Positions 23,455-35,223 are shown, numbered from the stretch's first letter. The stretch: DNA of 64,000 bases from Pseudoips prasinana (GCA_951640165.1 OX621253.1:15394001-15458000); one strand, 5' to 3'. Program-made: numbers and translations. The notes: generated by a model from the letters alone, not told the origin.

Positions 23455-23900
23455 TTACCCGACTGCGGGACGCAAAGGGTAATGTGTTTATCAGGCTATG
23501 TATGTATGTATGTTCCTTTGAAGCACTATACAGACCAAACGCCTGGACCGATTTTAATGATTCGCACGTCAATCGATTCCTTTCAGTCCGGAAAGTGTCA
23601 CTAAAGACATGACGTTAGTGAAAATTCAATATGGCGACTACTGGACGCCATATTGTGAAAATTAAAAAAATTAAAGTCAACAAACTATGTCATGTGGGGT
23701 ATCGTTGAATAGGTATTTAAAAAACATTTTTAGTTTTCGTTCAACATTTTTCGAATTGACCGGCCGTTTAGGAGCTATATCGATTTAAAGTTGCGTAACA
23801 ACTATTCTCACATGTAGGTTTTAAAACAGTAGAAATTTACGATGAAAAGACGAAAACTTCGTATGACTGTGCGTGTGAGTGTTGATGGACATATACTAAA
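23455..23900 (+). repeat. Unclassified lepidopteran-type repeat
   Basis: It begins with TTACCCGACTGCGGGACGC and carries (TATG)n, 'ggccgtttaggagctatat' and 'gcgtaacaac'. I recognise the ACCCGACTGCG head as a frequent repeat start. A related head is at 28,678. No function. Confidence 0.4.
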
Positions 23901-23941
23901 GTATCTATTAGGTATATTGGACTACCTAAAGTATCTAACGG

Positions 23942-26073
23942 CTAAATTATGGCAGATCCCCTCAAATAAAGGACACAATTAAACCGCGGCCCCCAGTCCC
24001 CGGTAGCCCTGCTATTCCCAGCCGTGGTAACAGCCGTGGTTACGGCATGGCAGGGGGTGCTAAAAATCCTCGGCAGATTCCGCGTTACCAAAACCGACAA
24101 CCTCTGGCCCTGGCAACATACAACACACGCACACTGCGGACCGACGAGAAGATGATCGAACTGAAGGAAGAATTGAGCAGGTTACATTGGGACATAATAG
24201 GATTATCTGAAGTTCGAAGAGAGGGGGAGGACACAATAATCCTGAAATCCGGGAATCTGCTCTATTTCCGGGAGGGTGACCAACTGTCCCAAGGTGGTGT
24301 TGGGATCATAGAACACAAGTCCCTCGTCCACAACATACTGAAAATCGGGAGTGTGTCGACTAGGGTTGCGTACCTTATACTCAGAATTACCAAGCGGTAT
24401 TCGTTGAAGGCCATACAGGTTTACGCGCCGACTTCGAAGCACTTCGACGATGAGGTTGAGGTCATGTATGAGGATATTTCTAGAGCCATACATACCTCGA
24501 ACTTTTATTTCACTGTGGTCATGGGGGACTTTAACGCGAAGCTGGTTTAACGATTCGGGTATGAGCTGAGAGTGGGGTAATTTGTAACTGGAGACCGGAA
24601 TCCACGGGGCCAAATGTTGGCCGACTTCATGGAGAAGGAGGGACTCTTTATGATGAACTCCAAGCCGTTGGAGCTCTTGCGTACCTCATGGTTGGTACAC
24701 GGCCAGATATTGCCTACGCCGTCGTTGTTGTCTCAAGATCGTTAGAGAACCCTGCCAAAGAAGATGTGTTAAAGGTGAAGTGTATAATGTGCTACCTACA
24801 AGGAACTCTAAGTTATGGAATAACGTTCAAGAAGGACTATCAGAAAGGTGTATTGGAAGCGTACAGTGATTTAGATCATGTAGGTGATGTTAAGGATTGT
24901 CGCTCAACAAGTGGCATCCTTTGCATGTACGCTGGCGGAGCAATTGCCTGGGTAAGTAGAAAACAGTCATCAGTGGCGATCTCCACGACTGAAGCTGAAA
25001 TTATGGCAGCAACTTGAAACAGCACGTGCAGTTGTATGGTTAGAGAGATTGTTTAAGGAAATTACTGCTCTAAAAGCCGGAAAACCGCAAATGGACCTGG
25101 GTAAGCCCCGACGAGAAAAAAAAAACGAGATAGACTTTATCTTGTCGACGAGTAGACAGACGTTCAATGACGTCTCAGTAATCAATACGGTTAAAACCGG
25201 GGCGATCACCGACTGGTGAGAGGCTCATTGAACCTGAATATCAAGCGCCAGAGGTTCCGACTGATAAAGTCTACGCTCCGACCTTTACCCATCTACATCC
25301 AAAACCCTGAACCCTTTCAGCTCGAACTGCAAAACCGTTTCGAATGCCTAGCAGATTGTGAGGAAGTGGACACATACCACGACAGGCTCGTAGAAGCTGT
25401 CCATACGGCTGGGTCTAAGGTCTTCAAGGCCCACCGTACAAACAGAACCAAAAAGATGTCTGACTATACCCTGCAGCTTATGGACGAAAGACGGAAAATG
25501 GTTCTGACATCCTCTGATGATGCTACCAGATACCGGCAGCTCAACAGACAGATCTCAAAGTCTTTGACTCGCGACACGCGTCAATTTAATACAAATTGTA
25601 TTAAAGAAGCTATTGAGCGGAACAAAGGCTCTAAAGTGTTTGCAAGAGAACCATCTGTTAGACAGAGCCAACCGACGAAGCTGAAGACTGAGGATGGCAG
25701 AATCGTCACGTCTAGACCTGAGCTGCTGGGAGACATCGTGAGGTTCTACGGACAGCTGTATACGAAAACCCAATCACCTGTCGATAGTTGTGCCTCAGAT
25801 CCCAGAGCATGACTAACCCAACACTTAACGACGACATCCCGGACGTCATCCTGTGTGAGATAAGAATGGCTCTCGAATAGCTTAAGAACAACAAGGCGCC
25901 TGGTGATGATGGAGTTACGGCAGAGCTTCTGAAGGCGGGTGGTACACCAATCCTACGGGCCCTTCAGAAGTTATTTAACTCCGTCATACTAGAAGGTCAA
26001 ACGCCACAAGCATGGCACAGGGGTGTGGTGGTGCTCTTCTTCAAAAAGGGCGATAAAACCCTCTTGAAGAATT
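23942..26073 (+). pseudogene. RTE LINE, copy 2, decayed and chimeric
   Basis: It aligns with RTE copy 1 from the proline-rich leader (CCGCGGCCCCCAGTCCC) through the endonuclease (VVMGDFNAKL) to the RT fingers (LFFKKGDKTLLKNY). It breaks off at 26073, before the catalytic RT motifs. It lacks the first 190 bases or so. There are stops near 24,548 and 25,810 and a TAG at 25,878. At 24,660-25,083 a Copia RNase H segment replaces about 20 bases of the endonuclease. It is the oldest of the large RTE copies here by number of lesions. Confidence 0.9.
24661..25083 (+). pseudogene. Ty1/Copia RNase H fragment inside RTE
   Basis: The frame encodes the end of a Copia polyprotein: VGTRPDIAYAV (RT-RNase H connector), MCYLQGTLSYGI, AYSDLDHVGDVKDCRSTSGI, then KQSSVAISTTEAEIMAAT. 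These are the RNase H acidic residues and the STTEAE signature of Copia elements. After a frameshift near 25,014 the sequence continues ARAVVWLERLFKEI. No LTR is adjacent. It sits exactly inside the RTE endonuclease frame, with short homology (GAAGCCG/AAGCCG) at the ends. Confidence 0.85.
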
Positions 26074-27050
26074 ACATTGAGAAGGGTCATTTTTGTTGGT
26101 GTCCCATACCATTTCAGGAAGCACACTTTCCCAGCTTCTGCAACATCACTATGGCTGGAGCTTGGGTTGTAAAAGATCTTTGCTGCTTCCTTAATAATTT
26201 CCCAATTTAAATACAATTTACAGAAACCCACCTTGCTTCTTCTAAACGTTGCTGATGTTGTATCGTAGTCGGTAAATGAGTGTAAGAAGAGGATGTGTTC
26301 ATATTCATGCTATTGCATCTCATTTTTTGTCATTCATTCATTCATTGTCATTTTTCAGTTTTAGCCAGTAAGGTTGCGTTTCCTACAGTGAGCATTGAGC
26401 GAAAAGCAATCTTCATAATGTTTTTCCCGCCTAAGCTCAGTTATCTGCTGTTACAAAAAAACGCGATATCTTACTGTTACCGCCCTTACCTCGTGGAGGT
26501 ACTCCCAGCTTATGTTAAAATAAATTTAGAGATAATTCGGGCATCAGGTAATGGTCATCACGCTGAATAACTCATCATCATCTTGTTCCCACTAATATGC
26601 TAGTGGGTTTGAATTCCGAACTTAGTCCCGATGAGGACCATTGTATGTGAGCCATGACGGCCTTCACTCCATCCAGCACACCTCCCTCCAGAAGCATATC
26701 AGGTCTCCTAAACTTCTCAAGGCTTCTGTAAGAGTTCCGCTGAATAACTTAAATTTTCTATATTTCTGGAGCATGTAGCTCATAAACGAATGGAAATATG
26801 AAAAAGTATATGGGATCAAAGTTATAGTGAATTTTGTAAGCTTTAATTTTATTTTGGAATATTTTTTGCTAAAACGCAACTTTTTAAAGATATTAGCAAA
26901 AAAACCTAAAATTGAGGTCTTTGTCCCCCCTCCCCCCTCCTCCCTCCGCCTAACCTCCTAGACGTCAGTACTTTTAGTATGTTTTCCCTCTAAGTACTCT
27001 GAACAAGTTTCTGAAAATATCCCTTAGGTTCCCGCTCACGCACTCTATAG
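26074..27050. other. Mixed repeat debris
   Basis: Minus-strand 26,074-26,220 encodes LNWEIIKEAAKIFYNP then AEAGKVCFLKWYG. This looks like a fragment of an insect repeat-encoded protein I cannot name. 26,585-26,720 carries another minus-strand conserved-looking stretch. A C-rich tract lies at 26,920-26,950. No complete gene is present. Confidence 0.4.
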
Positions 27051-27059
27051 CCTCCTTTG

Positions 27060-27745
27060 AGTCATTCCTTAATCGGACTAATAAAAGTTGATCGTTATTG
27101 TGACTGGAAATTGCACATTGATCAAAAATGCATCAGAATCAATAGGTTTGTATACGTTTTGTCACAACTTTGCAAAACAGCCTTATTACCAATCGATATT
27201 GATGGCATCTCTCGGGTACTTCTTTCTGGTATTCTATCCTGAGGTATGGTATCTTTTAATGTTTTTAAACTTTCGCTATTTTTCCCCCTTTTTTTTTATA
27301 CTGTGGACACGGGTCTTAATCGCGATAAATATATAAGCAAATCATTATCTTGGTTACCCGACTTATGGTACTATGGGGCAATTCAACAGATAAATCGAGA
27401 GCATTTCTATTGCAAAAAAAATGCGTTAAAGCAATTACAGGGACTCCTCCGTTTGTCTCATGTAAATCATTGTTAAAAGGACTAAAAATTATGACTAGTG
27501 TGTTTTACATTTTTCAAATTGGTGTATTTGTGAAAATGCAGCCACAGTATTTACTAGAGCTAAAGATGTTTTTCCTCGCAACATGATAACTAATACGACG
27601 AAAAAGTTCCTATGCTGTATGTGTGAAAGTGTATAATGCTTTGCCGCAAAGTATTAGACATTTTTCAGCGGCAAAGTTCAAAAACCAACTCAGACTGTGG
27701 CTCCTAGAAAAATCATTCTATTCAATCAAATCAAATTTTTGACTG
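27060..27745 (+). pseudogene. LINE RT C-terminal half with an insertion
   Basis: Across several frames the plus strand reads DRYCDWKLHID, RINRFVYVL, ILRYGIL, then after an insertion LWGNSTDKSRAFLLQKKCVKAI, QIGVFVKM and VYNALPQSIRHF. This is the thumb and tail of a Jockey/CR1-like RT and is related to the 925-1215 fragment. Frameshifts occur near 27,090, 27,490 and 27,610. About 110 bases (27,260-27,370) interrupt it. Confidence 0.8.
27260..27370. mobile_element. Partial hairpin-type insertion (44.7-kb family)
   Basis: TGTGGACACGGGTCT followed by CGCGATAAA matches one end of the hairpin element at 44,709-44,851. It splits the RT reading frame between YGIL and LWGN. Confidence 0.65.
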
Positions 27746-27748
27746 CAC

Positions 27749-27945
27749 GTGAGGCGCAACGGCTAAGGCAGTCACGTTGCCGCTTCGTGTCGCGGGTTCG
27801 AGTCCCGCGCCGGACAACTACTTGTGTGACCCATAAATAGTTGTTCTGAGTCTGGATGTAATTTGTGTCCGTCTATTATATGTAGTTAAGTACCCTGCAA
27901 CTCAGGGATTACGTTCCATATTGCAGGGGTTGTCTTTAAAAAAAA
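27749..27945 (+). mobile_element. tRNA-derived SINE, family D, copy 1
   Basis: It has a tRNA-like head with a GGCGCAACGGCTAAGGC A box and GGGTTCGAGTCCC B box, then CTTGTGTGACCCATAAATAG, and a T-rich pyrimidine end containing CAGGGATTACGTTCC. A second copy is at 34,828. Confidence 0.85.
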
Positions 27946-28052
27946 AACTGTGATTTATTTAATTAATTATATTATTTGTGTAAAATTTTACATATAACAA
28001 TCACACATTTCGCATGCTGCTTATGAGTAAAATTTATGAGACTAACCTAATA

Positions 28053-28433
28053 AATAATAATAATGTCCTCCTAGCCGAATTTCGGCCACGGCGGCCAGTC
28101 TCAACAGAGATTAGCCATCTGCGCGGGACATATTATAGTGCTCAAGTGTGTGCGCAAACACAGGAGCACTTTCTATTCCATCACTCTCATGATCCGATGG
28201 GACGCCTATGCGACACGACCGGAAAGAGGTCAGGTACAGGACCGACGGCTTTACGTGCTCTCCGAGGCACGGGGGTATAATACCGCCAACTCCCAGACTT
28301 CGGGCTGATGCTGAGAATTTTTTCTTTTTACAGAAAAGTCCCAAAATCACTTTTTGGCCCGACCCGGGATTTGAACCCAGGACCTCGTTTTCTGCGGGTG
28401 AACACGCTACCGCTAGACCAACGAGGCAGTCGA
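28053..28433 (-). mobile_element. Complete SINE, family C, with 24-bp target duplication
   Basis: On the minus strand it begins GACTGCCTCGTTGGTCTAGC (A box) with GGGTTCAAATCCC as B box. The family body follows, and it ends GCCGTGGCCGAAATTCGG with an (ATT)n tail. The flanks 28029-28052 and 28434-28457 are the same 24 bases, a perfect target duplication. It is the reference copy of this family in the window. Confidence 0.93.
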
Positions 28434-28647
28434 AAAATTTATGAGACTAACCTAATAGTAAGACCACCACTGTACTCTATTTTAGTGAAATAAATAAATG
28501 AATGAATAATATTTAATAACTAAATCTAGATAATGAATGATAAAAATATAAAAAAAAAACATAAATATTAAGAACAAACATTATAATATATACTTAATGT
28601 GGTTAACTTATTTTTGAAACTAGCTAGGAACTCATAACTAAAAAGTA

Positions 28648-28945
28648 CAAAATAAAAAAATTATTTAATAAATAAAAAACCCGACTGCGTACATAATGAA
28701 CCAAACTACGTACATAGACAAAGAACTGAAAAGAAAAAAACAAGCACATAGATGATGGTGGTCTAAAATTATATAATGTAATATTGAATGAATACTATTG
28801 AGGAAAATAAAATATATTCTAAAAATGGAACATAACAACTGAACAGTCGGGATCCATTAGTCGACAGCCAATCTAATTTGTCAATGGATCCCGACTGTTC
28901 AGTTGTTATGTTCCATTTTTATTTATTAAATAATTTTTTTTTAGA
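28648..28945. repeat. Nested inverted repeats
   Basis: A perfect inverted repeat of about 38 bases (around 28,822-28,859 against 28,883-28,921, AATGGAACATAACAACTGAA...) lies inside an outer A/T-rich inverted pair (28,648-28,677 against 28,917-28,945). No ORF. Confidence 0.8.
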
Positions 28946-29011
28946 AAGTATTTTTACGCCCCTTATAATATTTCGTTACATAATAATTGGGTTACGTCGA
29001 AGGTTTTGAGT

Positions 29012-30411
29012 TTTACACTTAACTGACAGGTGGGTTGGGTTTATTATATATTATTAAGCATAAATAATGTTAAAAATTTATAATATACTAATTAATTATT
29101 ATTTTAAAGTTAATTAAAAAGAGGAGCAAAATCAATCTTGTCTACTTGTTGTTACTACCCACCAACCAAAAAAAAGGATAGGCTAGCTTTTACCATATCG
29201 CCAACCGGCCCGTCAAATATTTTTTATATAAATACCATCTATAAAAAACCACATCTTTTTGCACACGTAATATTTTTCGTGTGTCAATATAATTTTTCCC
29301 TATACAAAGCAAACCCCCGTACCACACTTCATGCGAGAATGGTGGATAAATGGGAGCATTTACACCCGTATTTCACGCTCCTTATTGTTAACTGTGGTAT
29401 AATATGCGATGTAAAAACGATTTACTGTGTATTTAACGAGTATTTACGGACTGCAAACCGGTTGCAGCGAAACTGAAATAAGCGACTTTACACATACCTT
29501 ACCTAGGTATAACTAAACATACTTTTCTTACTTTGAATCTTAAAAAATATTGAAATGCTGTTATTTTTCGTATAGATTGGGCTTATGTTTAGATAGTAAA
29601 GATTGTAAAATTAAATATGGACTATACCTCTAATGTACAGACGGCAGCATAACAAGCTACCCCAATCTATCAAATTTCCCCAATCGAAAGTGAACCTTAC
29701 GCTATTGTGATAAAGTTGAAAATCTATAAAATAAATTCGACAGATTGCGGTAGCTAGATGTGCTGGCCTCTGTACCAGAGAGTAAAAATCATTTCATAAA
29801 ACAAAGTAGAAATTGAAACTGTTATTTACTGTATTGAAGAAATCTTTATAGAAGAATGCTTCTCCCCGACGAGCAGTTTTTGAGCCAAACACTCTTGCGT
29901 TCACCAGGTGCACCATATCATCGAACACCACATACTCAACAATGTTGCCATACCGGAGCACTCTTTTTCAATGTGGCTAAAGCGTTCGACAACGTCTGGC
30001 GCAACGGTTTATTATATAAGCTGTATACGAGACTTCCTGTCGAATCGCACCTTAAGATAGCGCATCAAAGGAGACTATTCCGCTCCCCGTCCAATTCAAG
30101 CAAGAGTTCCTCAAGTCTCCGTCCCTTCCCCTCTCTTGTTCTCGCTCTCCACTCGCAAGAGACTGAGTATCGCACGATCAACTGCAGATTTCCGCCACCG
30201 CCCTCGCGCCCGTGCACCGAGCACTGCCGTGCTCTTGCAACACTACCAGTAAATATTTAAGGACAACTTTTATTATAGAATAAAAGTTTATAAATTAAAG
30301 AACAACTTTTGTTGTATAATAAAAGTTGTTCTTTACTATTTACTAGTAATTAAAGTATATTGTCTTGTCAGCCAATTACAACAATATTTTTATATATAAG
30401 ACCCTCATTAT
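29012..30411. repeat. 1.4-kb repeat, copy 2
   Basis: Direct repeat of 22054-23454 with the same order of parts: the 124-base unit, MITE 29638-29772, RT fragment 29856-30230 and hairpin 30247-30351. Flanking sequences differ on both sides, so this is a copied module and not part of a larger tandem array. Confidence 0.9.
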
Positions 30412-31269
30412 ATTATTTCAACCTATGCATGGTCCTTTACTACATTTATAATGGCTTAAACCACATATGGCTCAAAACGTTTAATCAATCTTGGTGTCAC
30501 GGTTGACGCGCTTCGAATACGTAGCCAACGAAGTGTTGCGATTATCAAAATATTCTAAGCATACATAATATACTCAATTACAATTATATCCCAGCAACCC
30601 TTCGTAAAAAAATATTTTGATTGCTTTAAAAAGTGTGAAAAGGTAAATCTTATATGTTCCCATTTTTTAAGGAATTCCCGAAGTTTTTTTGGCAACAGCT
30701 TGTATCATCTAGATTTCTTCCTCCATGTTTCAGGTAGATGCAATAAATTTGGATCGTGCAGTTTACAGGACACACAAAAGTTCATGTAATGTTTTGTGAA
30801 TCAGATTAATGTTATGCACCTACACTGAGATGCATACAAACTTGTTGGTAACTATCTTGTACTCGCCAGATGTTACAGAGTAGTTGTAATTTTGATATAA
30901 AACGAGCAATGTATTGTATGCATACAGACTTTATATTCCTAAATGTAGTCATCCCTGAGTAGTGACAAATTTAGTTGAATGCCGAAAGGTTTTTTTTTTT
31001 TCAGATGTAATGTGTCCCTTAAGAAGCAACTAAAGGATTTTTTTGTTAGAGTTATAAAGACACGTTGAATCATTGTTTCATTTTCTAAAACTCATGTAAT
31101 GTGGATTTAAACATAACAAGTGTAGGATTCCAAAATCTATAGTATTCCAAATAGAAGCTTCTAGTAGCCTCTAGTACCTTACTTTGAGGTAAGACTTTGA
31201 AGAAATGACGAAAACGCTTCATAATGTTGAATCTACATATGCAAATAATTTGATCTATCAAATTCTAAA
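30412..31269. other. No feature seen
   Basis: AT-rich sequence with no recognisable gene or repeat. Confidence 0.5.
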
Positions 31270-31275
31270 AAAGCT

Positions 31276-31500
31276 CTTATACTTTGCGGTCGAGGGGCTA
31301 CGGGTGATCGTTATCGGTGCGGCGTTCAAATTGATGAAGGTAAAAATGACTAAATAAGTCTTTCAATCGGCTTTCATGAGCACATGACATCTTTAATGAT
31401 CCGGAATCGATTTTCAACTTCGAAACCTCTTGAATCGAAGATTTAGTCATTTTTATCCTTCATCTATTTGAACGGCAATCACGACCATGTTGATCGGTGA
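31276..31500. mobile_element. MITE-like inverted repeat, 58.8-kb family relative
   Basis: TTCAAATTGATGAAGG..AAAATGACTAAAT is inverted at 31,437-31,471. An internal ATGATCCGGAATCGATT block is shared with 32,977-32,995. It is an old member of the family inserted at 32.94 and 58.83 kb. Confidence 0.6.
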
Positions 31501-31704
31501 ATTAGACGGTGTATGTGATGACAGCTGTATGTGAATAATGTGCCAGGATATTATTATTATTAATTACTTGTCACAAAAAAAAACAACTTTTTATAAGCAG
31601 TTACAGTTTGTTGCTAATGACGCTTTTAGAGCTCACATAATGGGTTTTGATTTTGTTTTTATTATGCCCGCACTAATTTAGGAAATCCATTAATAATAAT
31701 TGCT

Positions 31705-31797
31705 AACAACAAGTTGTCCTGTCTGGGTTTCGAATCTGAAACACAGAAGGCAGTTGGTGCCGAGGCGGATACCTTAACTTCTGAGCCACAGGTCGAG
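31705..31797 (-). mobile_element. tRNA-like SINE fragment
   Basis: The minus strand reads TGGCTCAGAAGTTAAGG (A box) and GATTCGAAACCC (B box). The 3' body is not recognisable. Confidence 0.55.
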
Positions 31798-31799
31798 TC

Positions 31800-32885
31800 A
31801 ATATAGTAAGATTATATTATGTAAAAAAACGTTTAAATCACTCAACAAATATTCACAACTGTGGACCAACCGTCATAAATACCACTTTACTTCGCAGGGC
31901 GCAATTGGGAAAACCAAGTACAATCAGCAATGAAAATAAATCTGCTTATTCATTTTTCCATTCCTATTGGCGTTGGCTACCAATATAAACTGGCTACCAG
32001 AATGTGATCGAAAAAACAAATAGGGAACCCGTTTAAAAGAGCTTTAATTCCGGTCTTAGATTATATAAGGCTGACTACGTATAATGATTGTCAATTTTTT
32101 ATTTATTTATTTATTATAGACACACCAACAGTATACATACACAACATTTAAATACTTAGCTATACACTATATAATTCAATCCTTTTAAAAGCATGCACAA
32201 CATACACGAAACCTAGACAATGTTCTAAATTGTTGATGCTGTATGAGCCACTGGAGTAATACGAAACAAATCTTCGAATATAAATATTCGTTGAAGGAAG
32301 TGTATCCCAGTTATAAATACCGATGCAGTGAATTTTTATTTTAATGTCAGATTTGAACCACCTCTTTGTGTCTCATTTTGCTGAGAAGCACTTTAAAACG
32401 AATACGTGCCAAAAATGATTTCTCATCTCATCACACTTGGTTGCCTGGAAGAGAACGCTTTTAACTATAAAGCCGCCTACATTAACATTACTGTAGTTTT
32501 TTTTTTCTCAATTGTAAAGTATACTTATTATTATTATTACTTCTATATTTTTTAGTAACGTCAGAAAGCAGGAGGTTATCAACAGTTTTATTTCTTTATT
32601 TTTTAAAGACAACGTCCGCATTAGAGAAATTATTCCCTGTGTCACGGGGTAATTTACATAAATTATTAATAATAAAATTGATACATTGATATATACTTAA
32701 GTACATAAAGTAATATTGAACGTATGTCCGATTTTTCTGTACGATTAAATTTGAATTTTATAGCATTATTCGCAATGCAAAGCGTTAATATAATCTCAAA
32801 AATAGGAAATCATAAATTTAATCGTCCGGTGGGTCTCGAAACCTGCACCATCTACCACTCATCATCTACAAATACATCCACACTG
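31800..32885. other. AT-rich stretch with SINE-end debris
   Basis: 32,595-32,680 ('aaagacaacgtccgcattagag ... cacggggtaatttac') is a repeat end also seen at 33,241-33,310 and 61,030-61,110. It resembles the reverse complement of the family D SINE end. No gene. Confidence 0.5.
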
Positions 32886-32889
32886 ACGC

Positions 32890-33200
32890 GCAGGTTGGCG
32901 TGGTTTGTAAATGCTTACACGCCGCAGCTCGTGGGTTCGTTTCCCACCCAGGGGCTGAGCACATGTGACGTCATAAATGGTCCGGAATCGATTGTCAACG
33001 TTGGGGCCGATTTAAAGATTGATAAGGTCATTTTTAACCTTTTATTTATTTGAACGCCATTTAAGAAATTAATGTTCGGCGACTTAGCCGGTAGAGCCCC
33101 AGGACAGATCTTTGTGTGCATGAACATGTGAGTTGGCCTGAGTCTGGGTGTAAATAACTATATAAGTATGTAGTTACAAAAGAAAAGTATATGTAATATA
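32890..33200 (+). mobile_element. SINE family B interrupted by a MITE
   Basis: The head TTGGCGTGGTTTGTAAATGC and B box GGGTTCGTTTCCC lie left, and the body AGGACAGATCTTTGTGTGC lies right. A MITE (about 32,941-33,070) splits them at a CAG that is present on both sides. Confidence 0.8.
32941..33070. mobile_element. MITE with CAG target duplication
   Basis: The right end GACTTAGCCGGTAGAGCCC is the same as that at 58.94 kb, and the left end GGGCTGAGCACATGTGACG has only the first bases inverted. Removing it and one CAG restores the SINE consensus CCCACCCAGGACAG. Confidence 0.7.
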
Positions 33201-33715
33201 TAATAGTATATTTATTATATACATATCTAGTAGTATATTTATAAGACAACGCCCACATTACAGAAATTAATCCCTGATTGCCGGGTAATTTGCGTAAATT
33301 AATAATAAATAAACATATACATACAAAACGTACTATTAAAATTATGTTTGATTTGATATGCGATGTCCTGTTGGGCTTGAGACCTGAAAGGTTGCGGGCC
33401 TACACCGCTTGGACATAGAATATTATTATATAGAAAGCAACTGTATAAATGCAAATAATGCGTTAAGATACATCCACACTAAAATTACTTTTTGATGACC
33501 AGAGCCACCCAGTGAAAATTATAAAGTTATTAAGTAACTTTATATTTTTTTTGCCTAACTGCGAAATGTTGTTTAGCAAAAGTAACTTTATCGAGGCGCC
33601 ATTAGAACGATAATGATACAATCTAGGCATAGGTATTATTAAAGCCGACCTTTGTGTGTTTGGCTTTGTGTGGTGTAGACGTCCGGTCGGGTCTTATTTC
33701 GGAACATTAATAAGA
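33201..33715. other. AT-rich, SINE-end debris only
   Basis: Contains the 33,241-33,310 SINE-end block. Nothing else is recognised. Confidence 0.5.
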
Positions 33716-33850
33716 TAAGATAAATACTCTTTATTGCACACCAATTACAGATAAAAACATAGGAAATATTAATTAGCTATTGAAATTGTACAATAGGCGG
33801 TCTTATCGTAGTCAGCGATCTTTTGATGGATATGAAGCCGAAATATAGAA
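33716..33850 (-). mobile_element. LINE 3'-UTR fragment (17.8-kb family)
   Basis: On the minus strand, CGCTGACTACGATAAGACCGC, then ATTGTACAATTTC, then TGCAATAAAGAG, ending in an (ATCTT)n tail. It parallels the (ATTCT)n tail of the LINE at 17.82 kb. A 5'-truncated insertion. Confidence 0.75.
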
Positions 33851-34109
33851 AGACAACACGATAAGGGTAGTGAAAGATAAAATAATTTAAGTAGGAATCT
33901 AAATACTTACAAACTAATAATGGCATTTACTTAATAATAATACTGCCATGTCATTAGATATAATACATACTTGATTACATAAACATAATAATACATACAT
34001 AGATACATACATAATAAATAATATAATATGGAAGGACAGTGGAAATGCATTCATAGTGACAAGTAGTGGTTTTTCACTAGTATTTAATTAATTTGATTTG
34101 ATTTTATTT

Positions 34110-34468
34110 CATCGTCATCATCATCATCATATCAGCCGAATGACTACCACTGCTGGACAACAGCCTCCTCTAAAGACCTCCACAATTGCCCGTCTTGCCC
34201 GCATCCACCGGCTTCCAGCGACCCTCAAAAGATCATCGGTGAATCTTGTGTGGGGCCTGCCCATGCTGCGTCTTCCAGTACGTGGACGCACTCGAGAACC
34301 TTTCTGCACCAGCGGTCGTTGGTTCTACAAGCTATGGTTCCTGGCCACTGCCACTTCAGTTTGGCAATTGTTTGGGCTATGTCTACTTTGGTTCGCCTGC
34401 GGATCTCAACATTTCTGATGCGATCTTGCAGGGAAACTACAAGCATAGTCTCTACATTGCTCTTTGGG
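34110..34468 (-). mobile_element. RTE LINE 3' fragment
   Basis: It begins with (TCA)n and ATATCAGCCGAA, then follows the reverse-complemented RTE C-terminal coding region up to the GDRIRN-like block ('VSLQDRIRNVEIRRRTKVDIAQ'-type reading in frame with small deletions). It is joined at 34,468 to a family B SINE end (34,466-34,510). Confidence 0.85.
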
Positions 34469-34510
34469 TAGGAATCGAATCCACGACCACCCAACCACGC
34501 CAACCGGCCA

Positions 34511-34825
34511 TTCAAATTACCTAAATGTTTATTATTTTAATGAACCAATTATTATTTTTTGTGGTAATTTAATAAACTTGCGTTATTATTACGTCTCAGT
34601 ATTTTAATGCTGAGTGATAATAAAAGGAAAGACGAGCTTTGTTATTTTCTTCGTAGACATATGAATTTTGGCGACAATAATAAATCACCAAATGTAGTAA
34701 CCTCATATTTCTTTATGATTCACAATGGATTAACGGCAAATGTTTGGTCAGAAAACGACCTTAACTTCCAATTAATAACGGTTAATATTAAGCGGCAAAT
34801 AAAACAATAGTTAAACACTGCCAAT
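34511..34825. other. No feature seen
   Basis: AT-rich. A 67-codon open frame has no recognisable features. Confidence 0.5.
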
Positions 34826-34827
34826 AT

Positions 34828-35045
34828 TTGACTGCACGTGTGATGCAGTGGTTAAGATTGTCGCCTTGGTACTAACTAGGCATCTTCGGGTTTTGTGATC
34901 GAGTCCCGCACAGGATAACTATTTGTGTGACCCATAAAATCATATTCTGAGTACTTAATGCCTGTGATTTGCAAGTTTGTAAAGACCCCCACAATATAGG
35001 AATGTAATTTACTAGTCCGCACAATGACTTAAAACATATATAACA
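34828..35045 (+). mobile_element. tRNA-derived SINE, family D, copy 2
   Basis: GACTGCACGTGTGATGCAGTGG head, eroded B box (TTTGTGATCGAGTCCC), and TTTGTGTGACCCATAAA body, as at 27.75 kb but more diverged. Confidence 0.75.
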
Positions 35046-35223
35046 TGCAATTAGCCAGTTGAAAAATACTTTCAAACGTTAGAACAGCTGTTGTTGTTGT
35101 TTACAGAAGGTAAACTATATCGCTATAAATCAGTAAATTTGAATTTGCGTCTTGAGTTTTTAAACAGCCTCTTTAGACTTGTTGTTTATTAAAATTGAAG
35201 TGAGCCATATGTCCTAATACGAG

